7,542 nucleotides of DNA from Lachnoclostridium sp. UBA5890 (GTDB lineage Bacteria; Bacillota; Clostridia; Lachnospirales; Lachnospiraceae): NCBI GenBank assembly GCA_002431395.1, contig DJEU01000055.1, positions 1 to 7,542 of the forward strand, given 5' to 3'. Below, one piece after another: positions 1 to 6,031 of the stretch. Below the pieces are notes generated by a model. It searched no databases. It saw only the letters and a list, made by a program, of their open reading frames with translations, and had not been told where the DNA came from. Positions within the stretch are counted from its first letter, which is position 1. Every line of letters begins with the position of its first letter. Made by a program: the position numbers and the translations under genes.

Positions 1-1
1 G

Positions 2-619
2 AAAAATAAGACCAATAATTGCAAAGTAAGTTTTGATGAAGAAATCAGGCGTCTGTATATTGAAATTGCAGAAAAATATGGTGTGATAATTGAGAAAGAT
101 CCATTGACAGGGAAAAAACACTTGGAGAAAAACGATTTCATTATAGCCAGACAAGAAAAGGAAATCGAGAACCAAAAGAATAAATTAGAGGAACTTACAT
201 TAAAACTGAATGATATTGATATTCTGGCACAGGAAGTGGCTGAGAAGGCATATGAACGAGCCTGTGAGGTGGTTACAGATACTGTGAGGACAGAAACAAC
301 ACTTGAAGATATTTCGACCATAGAAAATATGAGGGACAGACTGACCGGCAAAAACTCATCTTTATCATCAGGTCAGAAGAATTTCTCGAAAAATATATTG
401 AATCGTCTGGTTGATCTGATTTCCAAAAAATCAAAGGAAATCACGGTTGCCCTTTCACAGAAGCTGTTATCTCCTGCAATTAAGCAGAAAAATGAAAAAG
501 AAATTGCTTCTGTGGCACGCTCCTCTATAAAAATGAGGTTGGCTGAGATGAAAGAAAAGGCTGATCAGAAAAATGACAATCACAATCAGAAAAAACAATC
601 AGAAAGAGAGGTGCGTTGA
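2..619 (+). CDS. Relaxase/mobilization protein, C-terminal part (5' truncated by window)
   Basis: The frame is open from base 2 to a TGA at 617-619, so this is the last 205 residues of a longer protein. A GTG at 83 could be read as a start, but the open frame continues upstream with natural-looking sequence (DEEIRRLYIEIAEKYG), so I treat that GTG as internal. The visible part is lysine- and glutamate-rich with a long predicted coiled coil (roughly residues 50-95 of the fragment, IARQEKEIENQKNKLEEL onward) and a basic tail. This matches the C-terminal half of MobV/Pre-type plasmid recombination relaxases, where the catalytic N-terminal domain with its histidine motif precedes a coiled-coil region. 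That catalytic domain is outside the window, so the family call rests on the tail style and on the primase, VapE and integrase neighbours. The stop overlaps the next start by one base (TGATG), which suggests translational coupling. A MobA/MobL-type relaxase or an element-specific coiled-coil protein are alternatives. Confidence 0.55.
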   Translation, partial: KNKTNNCKVSFDEEIRRLYIEIAEKYGVIIEKDPLTGKKHLEKNDFIIARQEKEIENQKNKLEELTLKLNDIDILAQEVAEKAYERACEVVTDTVRTETTLEDISTIENMRDRLTGKNSSLSSGQKNFSKNILNRLVDLISKKSKEITVALSQKLLSPAIKQKNEKEIASVARSSIKMRLAEMKEKADQKNDNHNQKKQSEREVR

Positions 620-1269
620 TGGATGTATTCTGTGTTGTTAAAGATAATGTTACCGCCAGACAGGTGGCAGAACACTATGGTATGAAAATCGGTCGAAATG
701 GAATGGCTTGTTGTCCGTTCCATGATGACAAGCACCCCAGTATGAAACTTGATAAAAGATATTATTGCTTTGGATGTGGGGAAAAAGGAGATGTAATTGA
801 TTTTGTTGGTAAGTACTTTGGTATGACATCCAAAGACGCTGCCATGAAAATAGCAGATGATTTTGGCTTGGAATATAAATCTGAAAAGTACAAGCCTCCG
901 CAAAAGCCGATAAAACCAAAGAAAACTTTGGAACAGGAATTTCGTGAGGCGCAGGATTATTGTTTTAAAGGTCTGTCGGATTATCTGCATCTATTAAAAG
1001 AATGGAAAATTAAATATGCACCTAAGAGTATGGATGAGGAATGGCATCCACTCTTCTGCGAAGCTCTGGACAACATTGACCAGACGGAGTATCTGCTGGA
1101 TACCCTGTTAAATGGTGATGTTCGTGACAGAGCTTTTTTAGTGCAAAATCAGAGAAGAAAGGTAAAAAGTATTCATGAACGAATTAGAGAATTTAACAAC
1201 CGCAGAGAGAAATGCATTACAGGAGGCTCTGAAAGAAAACAGAGAGCCCATGAGCGTGAACGAGGTTAA
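619..1269 (+). CDS. CHC2 zinc-finger primase-like protein
   Basis: This is a 216-residue protein. Start ATG 619 overlaps the previous stop and has a GAGAGGTG ribosome site at 606-613; a TTG three bases earlier is less likely. Residues 10-85 form a DnaG-type CHC2 zinc-binding domain. The zinc ligands appear to be C32, H35, C50 and C53 (CPFHDDKHPS, then YYCFGCGEKGDVIDFV), followed by the helical segment seen in primases (FGMTSKDAAMKIADDFGL). Residues 90-105 are a proline/lysine linker and the rest is helical and charged. The TOPRIM catalytic domain of true primases is absent, so it probably binds DNA and helps a partner, most likely the VapE ATPase encoded next, in replicating the excised element. 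Its last 31 codons overlap the vapE start in another frame, and that tail is arginine-rich and less natural-looking, so it may have arisen by overprinting. The domain assignment is firm; the role is inferred. Confidence 0.85.
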   Translation: MDVFCVVKDNVTARQVAEHYGMKIGRNGMACCPFHDDKHPSMKLDKRYYCFGCGEKGDVIDFVGKYFGMTSKDAAMKIADDFGLEYKSEKYKPPQKPIKPKKTLEQEFREAQDYCFKGLSDYLHLLKEWKIKYAPKSMDEEWHPLFCEALDNIDQTEYLLDTLLNGDVRDRAFLVQNQRRKVKSIHERIREFNNRREKCITGGSERKQRAHERERG

Positions 1270-2584
1270 GGAAATGCTGCTTCGGACGGAAAAGGGAGCT
1301 GCGAAAAGCACAATTGGAAATTGTCTGATCGTACTCCAGAATGATCCATATCTGGCAGGAGCACTTGCTTATAATCTTCTGGCGGTAAAAACATATATTG
1401 TGAAGCCGTTATGGTATCAGCGACCGGAAGGAAGTGCGTTGAATGACACGGATCTGGCATATATCCGTTTATATATGGAAAGTAACTATGGACTTACCTG
1501 TGAGAAGAAAATCGAAGATGCCGTTACATTGGCGGCGCATGAAAATTCATTTCATCCGGTCAGGGAATATCTCAAGGAACTTGTGTGGGATGGAAAGGAA
1601 CGTATCCGATATTGTCTGCATCATTTTCTGGGAGCCGATGTTGATGAGTTCAATTATGAAATATTCAAATTATTTTTGCTGGGTTCTATTCACCGGGCAT
1701 TTCATCCGGGATGCAAATTTGATGTTATGCTTTGCCTGGTAGGTGGACAAGGTGCTGGGAAAAGTACCTTTTTCCGTTTTCTGGCGATTAAGGATGATTG
1801 GTTTTCAGATGATCTCCGCAAGCTGGATGATGACAGTGTCTTTGAAAAATTACAGGGATATTGGATTATTGAGATGTCAGAAATGATTGCAACTGCAAAT
1901 GCAAAAAGCATTGAAGAAATAAAGTCATTCCTAAGCAGGCAAAAGGAAAATTATCGTATCAGGTATGATAAGTTTGCGTCAGACAGGTTACGGCAATGTG
2001 TGTTTGGTGGTACTTCCAATACAATGGATTTTCTGCCTTTGGACAGATCAGGAAACAGACGATTTTTACCGGTTCTTGTCAAGACGGAAGAAGCTGAGGT
2101 ACATATTCTGGCTGATGAGGCTGAATCAAGAGCCTATATCAAACAGGTATGGGCAGAGGCAATGGAAATCTATCGTAGCGGACAATGGGAATTGAAACTG
2201 CCATCGGATATTCAGAAAATGCTCAAGGACAGACAGCAAAATTTCATGCCGGAAGATACCAAAGCCGGAATGATTCAGGCATTTTTGGATGCATATAAGG
2301 GAAATACGGTTTGCTCCAAGTTATTGTATAAAGAGGCTTTAGATCATCCATATAACGATCCACAGCATTGGGAACTTCGTGAAATATGCGATATCATGAA
2401 TCAGAGCATTGTCGGGTGGAAATATTTTTCCAATCCAAGGACATTTGCCGGGTATGGTCGTCAGCGTGGATGGGAACGGGATATTTCTGCAACAAAGCCG
2501 GACAACGGCGGGGATATTACACAGAAAAATTTATTTGATGGATTTATCAGGGTGGAAAATCAAGAGGAACTGCCCTTCAGGTAG
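1175..2584 (+). CDS. VapE-family (virulence-associated E) P-loop ATPase/helicase
   Basis: This is a 469-residue protein. Residues 40-145 form an N-terminal region ending in the family-typical HPVREYLKELVWDGKERI segment. The VapE core follows, with Walker A at 190-197 (GGQGAGKS), a Walker B-like strand YWIIEMSEM at 229-237, and FGGTSNTMDFLPLDRSGNRR around 277-296, which looks like the sensor/arginine region. VapE proteins are superfamily-3-helicase-like ATPases found in phage satellites, pathogenicity islands and integrative elements, where relatives act as replication initiator or helicase. Start ATG 1175 lies 95 bases inside the CHC2 gene. It has AAAGG at 1158-1162 with a rather long 12-base spacing. 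An in-frame ATG at 1250 (M26) is an alternative, but the AGGAGG at 1221-1226 is too far from it. The residues between the two starts read as normal protein, so I keep 1175. The repeats right behind the stop may be its binding sites. Confidence 0.9.
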   Translation: MNELENLTTAERNALQEALKENREPMSVNEVKEMLLRTEKGAAKSTIGNCLIVLQNDPYLAGALAYNLLAVKTYIVKPLWYQRPEGSALNDTDLAYIRLYMESNYGLTCEKKIEDAVTLAAHENSFHPVREYLKELVWDGKERIRYCLHHFLGADVDEFNYEIFKLFLLGSIHRAFHPGCKFDVMLCLVGGQGAGKSTFFRFLAIKDDWFSDDLRKLDDDSVFEKLQGYWIIEMSEMIATANAKSIEEIKSFLSRQKENYRIRYDKFASDRLRQCVFGGTSNTMDFLPLDRSGNRRFLPVLVKTEEAEVHILADEAESRAYIKQVWAEAMEIYRSGQWELKLPSDIQKMLKDRQQNFMPEDTKAGMIQAFLDAYKGNTVCSKLLYKEALDHPYNDPQHWELREICDIMNQSIVGWKYFSNPRTFAGYGRQRGWERDISATKPDNGGDITQKNLFDGFIRVENQEELPFR

Positions 2585-2656
2585 ACTTTTGTTGTAGGTC
2601 TTGTGCATAGTGTGTTGCAGGAATGTTGCCCGGTAAAAGTCTTGATTTATCTGGCT

Positions 2657-2679
2657 TTTCTGTACTTTAACAACAGAAA
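2657..2679. repeat. 7-base inverted repeat TTTCTGT / ACAGAAA
   Basis: TTTCTGT (2657-2663) and ACAGAAA (2673-2679) are perfect reverse complements separated by 9 bases, inside the AT-rich tract of the candidate origin and about 40 bases upstream of a TATAAT. It could be an operator or a cruciform within the origin. It is too short to rule out chance. Confidence 0.3.
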
Positions 2680-2719
2680 CAACAATAAACATCTAAAAAA
2701 TATTAGTAGGAAAATAACA

Positions 2720-2725
2720 TATAAT
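2720..2725 (+). promoter_or_regulatory. Possible -10 box for xis-int
   Basis: A perfect TATAAT occurs 78 bases before the xis start. No convincing -35 hexamer lies 16-18 bases upstream (the stretch there is A-rich) and there is no extended TG motif. If real, this promoter would be weak or activator-dependent. In an AT-rich region the hexamer could be chance. Confidence 0.3.
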
Positions 2726-2792
2726 TTTGATAAGGAAAGTTTGATGAGCCTTGTTGCAGTATTTTGTTGCAGGGCATTCTCAAAAAGACAGT

Positions 2793-2797
2793 GGAGG
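2793..2797 (+). promoter_or_regulatory. Ribosome binding site selecting a TTG start for xis
   Basis: GGAGG followed by 5 bases and TTG at 2803. The longer reading of this frame (from 2764) has no such site and would place this motif inside the gene, so the TTG is the better start. Confidence 0.65.
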
Positions 2798-2802
2798 AAG
2801 AA

Positions 2803-3006
2803 TTGAAGAACAGAGTAAAAGAAAAGGAAATTATACCAGCATTACTGAATATAAAGGAATTTTGTGATTATCTGGGCATTGGAGAGACAAAAGCCCGGGA
2901 ATTGCTTCATGATCCCAGAAATGGTTTTACTGTGAGGATAGGAAATCGGCTGTACGCTCACAGGGGGAAAGTGGATCAGTGGCTGTTAAAGCAGCTTGTC
3001 GCCTGA
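2803..3006 (+). CDS. xis: Excisionase (Tn916 Xis-like, winged-helix DNA-binding)
   Basis: From the TTG at 2803 the protein is 67 residues, which is the length I recall for Tn916 Xis. The fold signature is visible: LLNIKEFCDYLGIGETKARELL (residues 14-35) as the helix-turn-helix, then FTVRIGNRLYAHRGKVDQWL (42-61) as the wing and last helix, the same order as in Tn916 Xis. Such proteins bend DNA at the element ends and direct the integrase toward excision. The gene lies just upstream of int, as in the Tn916 family, with a 105-base gap holding a hairpin. The weak TTG start may keep Xis levels low. The family call is strong; the direction of its effect is inferred from relatives. It could also regulate its own promoter. 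Confidence 0.85.
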   Translation: MKNRVKEKEIIPALLNIKEFCDYLGIGETKARELLHDPRNGFTVRIGNRLYAHRGKVDQWLLKQLVA

Positions 3007-3050
3007 AAATATTATCTGAAAAGGCATGGAAAAAGAATAGTAAATGCGTT

Positions 3051-3096
3051 AAACTTATGGAGATAGAACATACACGTTTTTCCCATGAGTTTTTTT
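3051..3096 (+). terminator. Hairpin plus U-run between xis and int (possible attenuator)
   Basis: AAACTTATGG (3051-3060) can pair with CCATGAGTTT (3083-3092) over 10 positions with one U-G pair and a 22-base loop. It is followed without a gap by T's to 3096. The shape is that of an intrinsic terminator or attenuator just ahead of the int ribosome site at 3100. The stem is AT-rich and the loop long, so it would be weak; its function is inferred. Confidence 0.35.
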
Positions 3097-3099
3097 ATT

Positions 3100-3104
3100 G
3101 GAGG
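3100..3104 (+). promoter_or_regulatory. Ribosome binding site selecting a GTG start for int
   Basis: GGAGG followed by 7 bases and GTG at 3112. An in-frame ATG at 3085 has no ribosome site, falls within the xis-int hairpin, and would put this motif inside the coding region. The GTG start is therefore preferred. Confidence 0.75.
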
Positions 3105-3111
3105 AAAACAA

Positions 3112-4257
3112 GTGGGAAAGACAAATAAAGGAAAAGAACTGGGAACTGCCATCTATCAGAGAGCAAATGGCACTTACGAAGCGAGATATATTGATCGCTT
3201 TGGAAAACAGAGAAGTGTGTATGGCAAAACAATCACAGAGGTGGGAAGAAAACAGAGAGAGAAAATCTTTGAGAATGAGAAGCAGATCAATGTCATAGAT
3301 ACAAAAATGACGTTGGATGAATGGTATGATAAGTGGATCACTGTATGTAAGAAACATTGTCGTACCACTACCAAAAGGACTTATGAGATACAATATAATC
3401 GGTTAAGAGAAAGTTTTGGATGGAGAAAACTGACAAGCCTTAATCTGATCGTGTTACAGGATGCTTTCAATGAATTAGGTTCGGATAAATCAAGAAGTGA
3501 CTGTAAGGCTTTGCTTGTGGATATTCTGAATCGTGCCGTAGAAGCTGATCTTCTGCTTAAAAATCCGGCAATAGGTATCAATCCTATCATTGATGGAAAA
3601 GTGAAATCAGAAAAGCGTATCTTATCAAGAGAAGAGATGGAGATTCTTCTGGAGAACTCCCAAGGTGGGATGATGTATCCGATTTTTGTAGTGGCACTCG
3701 GTACAGGGATGCGTATTGGTGAAATCCTTGGATTAACATGGGATTGCATTGATTTTGATAATCGTGTTATTACAGTCAAACAAACCCTTGCCTATCTGCC
3801 GGGGGATGGACACAATGCACAGTATGAGTTTCATCAGCCGAAGACACAGGCAGGATTTCGCAAGATTCCAATGATTAAGAAAGTATATGATGTACTTGTG
3901 TATCAACAGACCTACAGGAAAGATATTGCTACTCGTTTTTCGCCCAGGGAAGGATTTGAAAATCTGGTATTTACGTCTAAGACAAATAATCCTATCAATG
4001 CGGCGAATGTCAAAGATTCAATCAATTATATTGTTGCCCGGATTAACAGAGAGAATCCAAATCAGTTTTTTGAGCATCTGACACCTCATGGATTGCGTCA
4101 TACCTTTGCAACGAACTGTATCGAAAACGGAATGGAGCCTAAGACATTGCAGAAAATATTAGGTCATAATTCTTTGCAGATGACGATGGATCTGTATTGC
4201 CATGTACGAGAAAGTACGCTGACGGATGAGATGGAACGAATAGCGAATTTTATGTAG
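3112..4257 (+). CDS. int: Tn916-type tyrosine recombinase (integrase)
   Basis: This is a 381-residue protein from GTG 3112. The N-terminal arm-binding domain (about residues 8-60; GTAIYQRANGTYEARYIDRF, KQRSVYGKT) has the three-stranded-sheet pattern of Tn916 Int. A SAM-like core-binding domain follows (about 65-155, TLDEWYDKWI onward). The catalytic domain (about 165-375) has all expected residues: R201 (GTGMRIGE), K244 (QPKTQAGFRK), H326 and R329 (PHGLRHTFA), H352 (LGHNS) and the nucleophile Y362 (MDLYCHV). It cuts and rejoins the element ends for integration and, with Xis, excision. Length and layout are full-size, with no sign of decay. It is the last gene before the likely element end, and its arm sites appear just behind its stop. 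An AT-rich target is likely by analogy with Tn916, but the true target is not deducible here. Confidence 0.95.
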   Translation: MGKTNKGKELGTAIYQRANGTYEARYIDRFGKQRSVYGKTITEVGRKQREKIFENEKQINVIDTKMTLDEWYDKWITVCKKHCRTTTKRTYEIQYNRLRESFGWRKLTSLNLIVLQDAFNELGSDKSRSDCKALLVDILNRAVEADLLLKNPAIGINPIIDGKVKSEKRILSREEMEILLENSQGGMMYPIFVVALGTGMRIGEILGLTWDCIDFDNRVITVKQTLAYLPGDGHNAQYEFHQPKTQAGFRKIPMIKKVYDVLVYQQTYRKDIATRFSPREGFENLVFTSKTNNPINAANVKDSINYIVARINRENPNQFFEHLTPHGLRHTFATNCIENGMEPKTLQKILGHNSLQMTMDLYCHVRESTLTDEMERIANFM

Positions 4258-4266
4258 CGAAAAAAT

Positions 4267-4287
4267 GAGTGGTAAGCGAGTGGTAAG
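4267..4287 (+). repeat. Tandem arm-type integrase binding sites (DR2-like)
   Basis: GAGTGGTAAG occurs at 4267-4276 and again at 4278-4287, an 11-base period (one helical turn), 9 bases after the integrase stop. A degenerate third copy (GAGTGCCAG) starts at 4298. The unit with its flank, GAGTGGTAAGTTA, is close to GAGTAGTAAATTC, which I recall as the arm site used in structural work on the Tn916 integrase N-terminal domain. Position at the int-side end also agrees with that family. Binding itself is inferred. Confidence 0.6.
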
Positions 4288-4331
4288 TTAAGAATTCGAG
4301 TGCCAGAAAAAACAGTAAAATCAAGCATTCG

Positions 4332-4348
4332 TTCAAATAACACTTGAA
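4332..4348. repeat. Inverted repeat with 7-base centre; speculative attachment core
   Basis: TTCAA (4332-4336) and TTGAA (4344-4348) flank the 7 bases ATAACAC. This is the geometry of a tyrosine-recombinase core site and lies 45 bases past the second arm-type repeat. Five-base arms are short and AT-rich, so chance is a serious alternative. The rest of the 255-base gap 4258-4512 shows no tRNA and no clear terminator. Confidence 0.25.
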
Positions 4349-4450
4349 GTTTTATATCTTCCAGGTCGTTGAAGAAAAATAAAATATAGTGTCTATAGAA
4401 GTAATAAAGAAGAGTGATCGATAACTTTCAGCTTATAGGGAGATAGAATA

Positions 4451-4585
4451 ATGAAGATTACAAAGAGAACCGGTGGCATTTGTCAAAGACCAACAGAAAG
4501 AGGAAATTTACCATGTACTTATGGATCATTGCAGCCGCAGTCTCTTATTTCATCAAGGGGCTGTGCGGCTTTGCCAATACACTAA
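4451..4585 (+). CDS. Possible 44-residue leader/small ORF ahead of the exporter gene
   Basis: ATG 4451 is preceded by AGGGAG (4437-4442) at a good 8-base spacing and the frame runs 44 codons to TAA at 4583-4585. The product (starting MKITKRTGGICQRPTERG) matches no family I know. The frame covers the exporter's ribosome site and its first 24 codons in another frame, so translation here could modulate exporter expression. It may also be the 5' stub of a chromosomal gene, or simply spurious. The strong ribosome site is the only positive evidence. Confidence 0.2.
   Translation: MKITKRTGGICQRPTERGNLPCTYGSLQPQSLISSRGCAALPIH
4500..4504 (+). promoter_or_regulatory. Ribosome binding site selecting ATG 4513
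   Basis: GAGGA with an 8-base spacing to ATG 4513. The frame could be extended to a TTG at 4480, but that would add a basic stretch ahead of the first membrane helix and lacks a ribosome site of its own. Confidence 0.6.
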
Positions 4586-5229
4586 TTTTTACATCAATTT
4601 TGAGTTTTGGGGCAGCGAACGCGAATATTTCGCCGATTGATCTGTTGTTGGGATGCCCTGCAAACCTGATTCTTACGTGGAAAAATCGAAAGAGCCTTGA
4701 CCCCAAGGTGTATCTCCCGCTGTCGACGTTGGTGCTGGCAGGCAGCCTTCCCGGTGCGCTGTTACTGAAAAATGTGGATGTCAGAGCTATCAAACTGGTA
4801 TTCGGTGTTGTGGTGATCCTGCTGGGTGCGGAGATGCTTTCCAGAGAATACAGCGGGAAGAAGGCTCGCGCGACCAAACCGGCACTGGTGATCATCGGAC
4901 TGGCAGCAGGCGTTCTGTGCGGTTTGTTTGGCGTGGGAGCATTGCTGGCAGCTTATATCAGCCGCGTCACGGAGGATGGCAGCTCATTCAAAGCGAACAT
5001 CAGTGCCGTGTTCATTGTAGATAATACCTTCCGCATCATCCTATACAGTGCCCTTGGATTGCTTACAGTGAATACGTTGAAATTCGCCTTGCTACTCCTG
5101 CCGTTTGTATTATTAGGCCTGTTCGCCGGTATAAAATGCAGTAATTACATGAATGAAAAGCTTGTCAGAAAGATTACATCTGTGCTGCTGATACTGTCCG
5201 GAATCTCTCTCATTTTGAAGAATCTGTAG
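4513..5229 (+). CDS. TauE/SafE-family membrane exporter (anion/sulfite permease type)
   Basis: This 238-residue, very hydrophobic protein has about seven or eight predicted membrane segments: near 1-14, 21-35, 42-56, 68-85, 88-100, 112-137, 150-172, 178-196 and 211-236, with some probably re-entrant. Two family-typical repeats are visible: an N-terminal FIKGLCGFANTL (13-24) and, in the second half, GLAAGVLCGLFGVGALLAAY (119-138), the glycine-rich helix that marks TauE/SafE. Members move sulfite, sulfoacetate or other small organic anions, or are uncharacterised; the substrate cannot be read here. Length is typical. There is no operon partner: upstream is the element's right end and downstream the convergent AraC gene, 55 bases away. 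Its GC (about 50% or more) is above that of the element, supporting chromosomal origin. An insertion so close upstream could have changed its promoter; I see only a weak TTGAAG/TATAGA pair at 4369/4394 with 19-base spacing. Confidence 0.8.
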   Translation: MYLWIIAAAVSYFIKGLCGFANTLIFTSILSFGAANANISPIDLLLGCPANLILTWKNRKSLDPKVYLPLSTLVLAGSLPGALLLKNVDVRAIKLVFGVVVILLGAEMLSREYSGKKARATKPALVIIGLAAGVLCGLFGVGALLAAYISRVTEDGSSFKANISAVFIVDNTFRIILYSALGLLTVNTLKFALLLLPFVLLGLFAGIKCSNYMNEKLVRKITSVLLILSGISLILKNL

Positions 5230-5284
5230 AGAATAATCGGGAAAGAATACTAATGGAGAATTATTTGTTTGCCAAAACGTAATC

Positions 5285-6031
5285 TTATTTAGTTGTAAGT
5301 GAGACGCGGAAATGTTCTGCGCGATACTGCTTTGGTGTTTTCCCGGTCTTTTCCCGGAAAACAGTTGTGAAATAACTTTGACTGGGAAACGCCAGGGTAG
5401 TAGAAATTACAGAGATCGCATAATCGGAATAGCAAAGCATATTCTGAGCGGTCTCTATTTTTTTGCTCTGTATATAGGAACTGACAGAAAGTCCCATTTC
5501 TTTTGCAAACAGGTGACTCAAATAACCGGGAGATATGCCGACATAAGCGGCGAGTACCGGGACAGTAATACGCGTATGCAAATGGTCGTAAATATACTCC
5601 AGACACAGGGCAACCGGACGGGAGCAGGCATGACATCTATGTAACCTTTGCATATGCAGGGTATAATCCAGACACATCTGCGGATGCAGGGCGGAAATTT
5701 CTTTTTTTGATTTCATCAGATCAGCTTTGCGAATGTAATAGTCGCTGAGATCGTAAGCTTCCGCAACTTCCATACCTCCTTCGATGCAGTATCTTGCCAA
5801 CATGGCAGCAGTAATGGCAAAGTGGTATTTCAGATTCTGCAGAGCAGAGTCCGAGAGGACACCCAAGCCTTTCTTTTCCTGAAAAGATTCCCGGCATAAT
5901 TCTTTTACTTTTTCGGTATTTCCCTGTTTGACATAGCTGTAGAATTCCGGTTCCGGATCATAAGGAGCGCGATAAGTCTCTAATTCTCTGCGGACATATT
6001 GTTGATAGAGAAGTTCCTGTGGAATGTTCAT
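5285..6031 (-). CDS. AraC-family transcriptional regulator
   Basis: This is a 248-residue cytoplasmic regulator read leftward from ATG 6029-6031. The N-terminal part (about 1-135) is helical, with the YSYVKQGNTEKVKELCRESF pattern (31-50) common in clostridial AraC proteins; it is probably the effector or dimer domain and is not a cupin. The C-terminal AraC/XylS DNA-binding domain spans about 140-240. Helix-turn-helix 1 is VPVLAAYVGISPGYLSHLF (157-175). Helix-turn-helix 2 covers about 205-226 and is followed by the signature FPSQSYFTTVFREKTGKTPKQYR (215-237). In the second motif the usual IA..LGF is ISTTLAF, a mild deviation. The gene is divergent from the GH5 hydrolase and the spacer has a direct repeat of the kind AraC proteins bind, so it likely controls that gene in response to a carbohydrate. 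The ligand is unknown. Confidence 0.9.
   Translation of the reverse strand: MNIPQELLYQQYVRRELETYRAPYDPEPEFYSYVKQGNTEKVKELCRESFQEKKGLGVLSDSALQNLKYHFAITAAMLARYCIEGGMEVAEAYDLSDYYIRKADLMKSKKEISALHPQMCLDYTLHMQRLHRCHACSRPVALCLEYIYDHLHTRITVPVLAAYVGISPGYLSHLFAKEMGLSVSSYIQSKKIETAQNMLCYSDYAISVISTTLAFPSQSYFTTVFREKTGKTPKQYRAEHFRVSLTTK

Larger units (their letters stand above)
2585..2802. other. Candidate replication origin: iteron-like repeats around an AT-rich tract
   Basis: This 218-base spacer holds five short related repeats in the same orientation: TGTTGTAGG 2590-2598, TGTTGCAGG 2613-2621, TGTTGCCCGG 2624-2633, TGTTGCAGT 2752-2760 and TGTTGCAGG 2765-2773. Three lie left and two right of a tract that has about 24 G/C in the 100 bases 2641-2740. 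Two inverted CAACA copies (2671-2675, 2680-2684) sit in the middle. From family knowledge, staphylococcal pathogenicity island origins lie just 3' of rep and consist of short iterons on both sides of an AT-rich unwinding region, so layout and position agree. That it works as an origin is inference; the repeats could instead bind Xis or a repressor of the xis promoter. Confidence 0.45.
1..4350. mobile_element. Right (integrase) end of an integrative mobilizable element
   Basis: Five consecutive rightward genes make up a standard mobile-element set: relaxase-like protein, CHC2 primase-like protein, VapE ATPase, excisionase and tyrosine integrase. No type IV secretion genes are visible, and a relaxase without them would point to an element mobilized in trans, but the left part lies outside the window, so a full conjugative element is not excluded. 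GC is about 40% here and rises towards 50% or more in the exporter gene beyond the integrase, which fits a junction. The right boundary is approximate. It is placed after the arm-site-like repeats at 4267-4287 and the inverted repeat at 4332-4348, because Tn916-family integrase genes lie at the very end of their elements. The exact attachment site cannot be fixed without an empty-site sequence. Confidence 0.8.

Noticed and set aside
586..990. 134-codon minus-strand open frame antisense to the CHC2 gene
   Set aside because: It lies opposite a gene with clear zinc-ligand motifs, has no recognisable domain and reads as a phenylalanine/isoleucine-rich shadow.
1250..1252. Alternative vapE start at M26 with AGGAGG at 1221
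   Set aside because: The Shine-Dalgarno-like motif is about 23 bases away, too far to serve this ATG, and the upstream residues look like real protein.
2603..2806. 67-codon plus-strand frame covering the vapE-xis spacer
   Set aside because: It spans the AT-rich repeat region, has no ribosome site of note and overlaps the xis start; the repeats explain this stretch better.
3055..3393. Minus-strand frames opposite the start of int
   Set aside because: They are serine/phenylalanine-rich antisense shadows of a gene with complete catalytic motifs.
4369..4399. TTGAAG / TATAGA promoter for the exporter gene
   Set aside because: The 19-base spacing and imperfect hexamers in AT-rich DNA make this too weak to list as a feature.
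5230..5284. Bidirectional terminator between the convergent exporter and AraC genes
   Set aside because: I looked for a hairpin with T-runs in this 55-base gap and found no convincing stem.
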